This document shows, piece after piece, positions 61,487 through 64,000 of a DNA stretch of 64,000 bases. The notes below the pieces were generated by a model. The model saw nothing but the letters and a program-made list of their open reading frames with translations. It did no database searches and was not told the origin of the DNA. Numbering within the stretch: the first letter of the stretch is position 1; every line of letters starts with the position of its first letter. A program made the position numbers and the translations under genes. Source of the DNA: Dehalococcoidia bacterium (GTDB taxonomy: Bacteria > Chloroflexota > Dehalococcoidia > UBA3495); contig JASMCQ010000032.1 in NCBI GenBank assembly GCA_030753265.1, forward strand, positions 1-64,000, in the 5' to 3' direction.

Positions 61487-62757
61487 GCGTTGTCCTCCTC
61501 CAACAACTCCGCGAGGCAAGCCGCCTCGGCGCCGGCCATCAACTCCAGCAATTCCTCATCGGTAGGCAAATGCTCCCGCAAGAAACGGCCCGCGTTGCCC
61601 CTTCCGTATAGCTCCTGCAGGTTTTCACGGATTTCGCCGAGGCAATTCGGAGTCTTCTGCCACTCATCACGAAGCCGGACCAGATCTCCCACGAAGTCGC
61701 CTCGATGGCGTTCTTGTTCACGATCGATGAGAGAGGCCGTGGATACCTGTATTCGCTCGCACCAGAAAAAGGGACGCTCCTGAGACCCGGTTTCGTTGAT
61801 CCTCTCCAGCAGATCGTCGACAAACCCTGGGCGGATCAGCGAATGATGAAGAGGGCCCCGGCCGCCCAACACCAGCCTGAAGAGCGTGCTCCGGCCATCG
61901 GCTTGGTCCCGGCGGGTGGCAAGCTCCTGCTCCAGCCGGTCAAAGAGCGATTGCTCGGCTTCCAGTCCACTTATGTCAAGTTCCAGTCTCGCCCAGCGGA
62001 CCACGTCGACGGGGCGAAAGTCGAGATGCACCTGCCCGGAATCGCTCACCTCGACGAGGTACACGCCGCGGGGGCCGCGCTCGTTGGGATGCCGGCCCTG
62101 GGGATTGCCGGGGTACACGATCGAGGGGCCGGTCTCGCGGAGGACCCGGCGGGTGTGTACGTGACCCAGTGCCCAGTAGTCTATAGCGGCCGTCCGCTCC
62201 AGATCGCCCAGGCTACAGGGGGCGTAGGCCTCGTGGGCCGGGTCGCTGTCCACGTTGGCGTGGAGCAGGGCTATATTGAACGGCCCGCGCTCCACGCCGC
62301 CGAATCGCGGCACCAGATTCTCCCGGACCTCCCGCCGTGGGTAGCTGATTCCGTAGACCATAGATCGACCCGGATCATCCGCGAAAACGGGAAACCCTTC
62401 CACCTCGGCAGCGAACCGGTGGGACCCCTCCGGGAAAGCAAGCCGTGCCTCCCATCCGTTGAGCGGGTCGTGATTGCCGTGGCAGACGAACGATCTGATG
62501 CCGGCATTGCTAAGGCGGTTCAATCCGTCAACGAATTTCAGTTGGGCTCTGAGGCTCCGGTCCGCCCCATCGAAAATGTCGCCGGCTATTAGTAGGGCGT
62601 CGACCCGCTCCGAGACGCACAACTCGATGATGTTGCTGAAGGCGTCGAACGTCGCCTCTTGCAAGGCGCCGGCGATGGCGGGTTCAACCGTTCGCAGGCC
62701 GGTAAAGGGACTGTCCAGATGCAGATCGGCGGCGTGTACGAATCTCAAGCGTGCCAT
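61483..62757 (-). CDS. SbcD/Mre11/YhaO-like DNA repair exonuclease
   Basis: 424 aa. Calcineurin-like phosphoesterase motifs in order: HAADLHLDSP (I, residues 8-17), LLIAGDIFDGAD (II, near 55), VCHGNHDPLNG (III, near 92), ALLHANVDSD (IV, near 165) and ALGHVHTRRV (V, near 195). All metal-binding Asp, His and Asn are present. The C-terminal capping and ATPase-binding region spans about 230-424. Forms the nuclease half of an SbcCD/Mre11-Rad50-like complex with the overlapping gene at 58352. Starts at an ATG at 62757. Confidence 0.93.
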   Translation of the reverse strand: MARLRFVHAADLHLDSPFTGLRTVEPAIAGALQEATFDAFSNIIELCVSERVDALLIAGDIFDGADRSLRAQLKFVDGLNRLSNAGIRSFVCHGNHDPLNGWEARLAFPEGSHRFAAEVEGFPVFADDPGRSMVYGISYPRREVRENLVPRFGGVERGPFNIALLHANVDSDPAHEAYAPCSLGDLERTAAIDYWALGHVHTRRVLRETGPSIVYPGNPQGRHPNERGPRGVYLVEVSDSGQVHLDFRPVDVVRWARLELDISGLEAEQSLFDRLEQELATRRDQADGRSTLFRLVLGGRGPLHHSLIRPGFVDDLLERINETGSQERPFFWCERIQVSTASLIDREQERHRGDFVGDLVRLRDEWQKTPNCLGEIRENLQELYGRGNAGRFLREHLPTDEELLELMAGAEAACLAELLEEDNA

Positions 62758-62859
62758 ACCCGATACCCCCGCCCCAGTCTAGCGCAATCTTGCCACGGCC
62801 GCTATCGCCGGAACCTGGCGGCCGGCGCCCGAGGAATCGGAACAGGGGCAAATACTGCC

Positions 62860-63420
62860 TCAGATCGTATCCAGAATTTCCAGCAACTTCTCCATCGTCG
62901 GGCGGTCGTGGGGTGCGGGGCCCCGGTGCTCAAACCGGACGACGCCCTGCTCATCGACGACAAAGTCACCGCCCCCTTGCCGCAGGTCGCTCCGCTGGAA
63001 TCGATACCGCCGTCCCCGGCCCACAAGCTTGATGTAGGTCCAGATGGTCCCCAAGCCGAACACCTGTCTCAGGCTCCTTCTTCCCAGCCGGTAGGCCCGG
63101 TATACGTCCCGCTCCGGATCGGACAACACGGGGAAGGGCAACCCCATCTGGCGGGACAACTGAAAGAGCCGGTCCCGAGGCTCGAATGAAACCGCCAGTA
63201 CGGCGCCATTGCGCGCTTCGATCTCAGGGTGGTGCCGCCGCAACTGCGACAGGTGATCCCGTCAAGGCAGTCAAGCGTAGTGGCGAAGGAACACCAGGAG
63301 CACCTTGCCGCCTCGAAAGTCCTGAAGGGACAGGAACCGGCCGTCGGCCGTTGGCAAGGTGAAATCGGGCGCGACATCGCCCAGCAAGAGACCGGCTTTG
63401 CCAGCAGGCTGCTTGACCAC
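62860..63420 (-). CDS. Peroxiredoxin-like selenoprotein with UxxU motif (SelL/Prx-like type)
   Basis: 186 aa if two UGA codons are read as selenocysteine. From the GTG at 63420 the frame reads GDVAPDFTLPTADG, then LLVFLRHYA, UGA, LP, UGA, RDHLSQLRRHHPEIEA and onward to GGGDFVVDEQGVVRFEHRG, without any frameshift. The UGA codons (complement of 63271-63273 and 63262-63264; residues 50 and 53) fall exactly where AhpC/TSA Prx-like proteins have CxxC followed by RE. The SelL family is known to carry UxxU and to form a diselenide. A stop-codon-only reading would leave the protein as two pieces, both well conserved. A hairpin with bSECIS properties follows. No sel genes lie in the window. GTG start is weakly supported. 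Confidence 0.8.
63227..63260 (-). promoter_or_regulatory. Candidate bacterial SECIS hairpin
   Basis: Downstream of the second UGA the RNA CUGUCGC (63252-63246) pairs with GCGGCGG (63241-63235) through 7 bp including two G-U pairs, closing the loop AGUU. An outer GGG/CCC pairing (63260-63258 with 63229-63227) is possible. The loop begins 16 nt after the second UGA and 25 nt after the first, and has G at its second position, as bacterial SECIS elements require (G in the first two loop bases, about 16-37 nt from the UGA). Confidence 0.55.
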
Positions 63421-63706
63421 GCCAGGGATTCCGGGCTAGGCCCGGTTGCGCCCCAGGAACCGTGCCAATGCCTCCGGTCCCTGGATGCCGCGCCGAGCCC
63501 TCGTGGGACGAGGGATTATCTGACCCGCTCTCCTGTTGCTGCCTATGGTGGTTGCTCCCAAACCCAATACCCCTTTTCGAAATCTAGAGGTCCATCGGTC
63601 CACTCATTCGAGGGCGGGCAAATTCCAGCCTGCTCTTGCCGGATGTCAAGAACACCCACTGGCGGACGGCGAACGACACATCTATTATAATCTTGTGGGA
63701 GATCCC

Positions 63707-64000
63707 ATGATAAACGAAAAGGTAATCGACAGCCATTGCCACATTCTTCCGCCCGGCTTTGCGCACCGGCGCGCCGAACTGCTGGCGCGCGATGCAACCT
63801 TTGCCACCCTCTTCCCTGAAGCGGGCGCAACCATGGCCACCGCCGAAGCGTTGATCGACGCCATGGACCGGGCCCGGGTCTCCCGAGCCGTGGTCATGGG
63901 AATGGGTTGGTGCGACCGGACGCTGGCCGAGGAAGTCAACGACTACATCGCCGAATCGGTGGCCCGGTTCCCGGACCGGCTGAGCGGCTTCTGCTCGGTC
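63707..64000 (+). CDS. Amidohydrolase family 2 (TIM-barrel metal-dependent hydrolase), 3' partial
   Basis: 98 codons visible before the window ends. ATG at 63707 with GGGAGA just upstream. The N terminus MINEKVIDSHCHILPPGF carries the His-x-His metal site (SHCH) of the amidohydrolase 2 (ACMSD-like) family. The segment EALIDAMDRARVSRAVVMGMGW continues the first barrel strand and helix, and LSGFCSV is the second. Family members decarboxylate or hydrolyse aromatic or carboxylic substrates with a zinc or other divalent metal. Divergent from the selenoprotein gene. Confidence 0.85.
   Translation, partial: MINEKVIDSHCHILPPGFAHRRAELLARDATFATLFPEAGATMATAEALIDAMDRARVSRAVVMGMGWCDRTLAEEVNDYIAESVARFPDRLSGFCSV

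Noticed and set aside
63243..63273. Prx-like gene as a frameshifted pseudogene
   Set aside because: Both halves are in the same frame and no insertion or deletion is needed; only the two UGAs interrupt it.
62860..63420. Genetic code with UGA reassigned
   Set aside because: Many clear genes here end in TGA (disulfide reductase, HAD phosphatase, zwf), so UGA is a stop in general and special only in this gene.
63686..63691. TATAAT as promoter of the amidohydrolase
   Set aside because: It would leave a leader of about nine bases that starts in the ribosome site, and no -35 is present.

Overview
GC-rich window that reads as a bacterial chromosome fragment, most likely Chloroflexota (Dehalococcoidia or SAR202-like). 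This assignment is inference. It rests on the gene mix (F420-type luciferase-like gene remnant, tungsten aldehyde oxidoreductases, class III CoA transferases, nitronate monooxygenases, acyl-CoA dehydrogenases) and on many dispersed palindromic repeats. UGA is a normal stop for most genes here. No tRNA, rRNA, CRISPR array, transposase or phage gene was recognised. LAYOUT. 1-6.2 kb: 3' part of a flavin disulfide reductase, then a HAD phosphatase, a DUF2090 aldolase-like protein, and 6-phosphogluconate and glucose-6-phosphate dehydrogenases, all on the plus strand (oxidative pentose phosphate module). 6.5-13.4 kb: two related MFS transporters flanking a four-gene ABC-2 transporter operon (two ATPase/permease pairs joined by ATGA overlaps). 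13.6-14.3 kb: DUF1028 protein. 14.3-27.2 kb: a tungsten/molybdenum cofactor island. It holds a MoeA fused to a periplasmic-binding-protein-like domain, a second MoeA, two MoaD-like sulfur carriers, two aldehyde:ferredoxin oxidoreductases and a TupABC tungstate importer. It is interrupted by an ABC-2 pair and an internally deleted luciferase-like monooxygenase pseudogene. 27.4-33.6 kb: methyltransferase, pentapeptide-repeat protein, MFS exporter, GatC-like/amidase pair, lone ThDP-binding decarboxylase subunit. 33.7-50.2 kb: molybdenum hydroxylase large subunit, a double-domain CoA transferase, methylmalonyl-CoA epimerase-like VOC protein, SDR, FAD oxidoreductase, tandem nitronate monooxygenases, tandem acyl-CoA dehydrogenases, and a split B12-dependent acyl-CoA mutase with an unusual active site. 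Together these suggest degradation of organic acids through CoA thioesters. 50.2-58.2 kb: DinB protein, Mfd, and a proline operon (proB, aspartic protease, proA, hypothetical). 58.3-62.8 kb: SbcC/YhaN and SbcD/YhaO-like DNA repair pair. 62.9-63.4 kb: a peroxiredoxin-like gene with two in-frame UGA codons exactly at the CxxC redox positions, read here as a UxxU selenoprotein of the SelL/Prx-like type with a plausible bacterial SECIS hairpin. 63.7-64 kb: 5' end of an amidohydrolase. The strongest novel signals are the diselenide (UxxU) protein, the tungsten island with its fused MoeA and pseudogene scar, and the acyl-CoA mutase that lacks the conserved active-site histidine.
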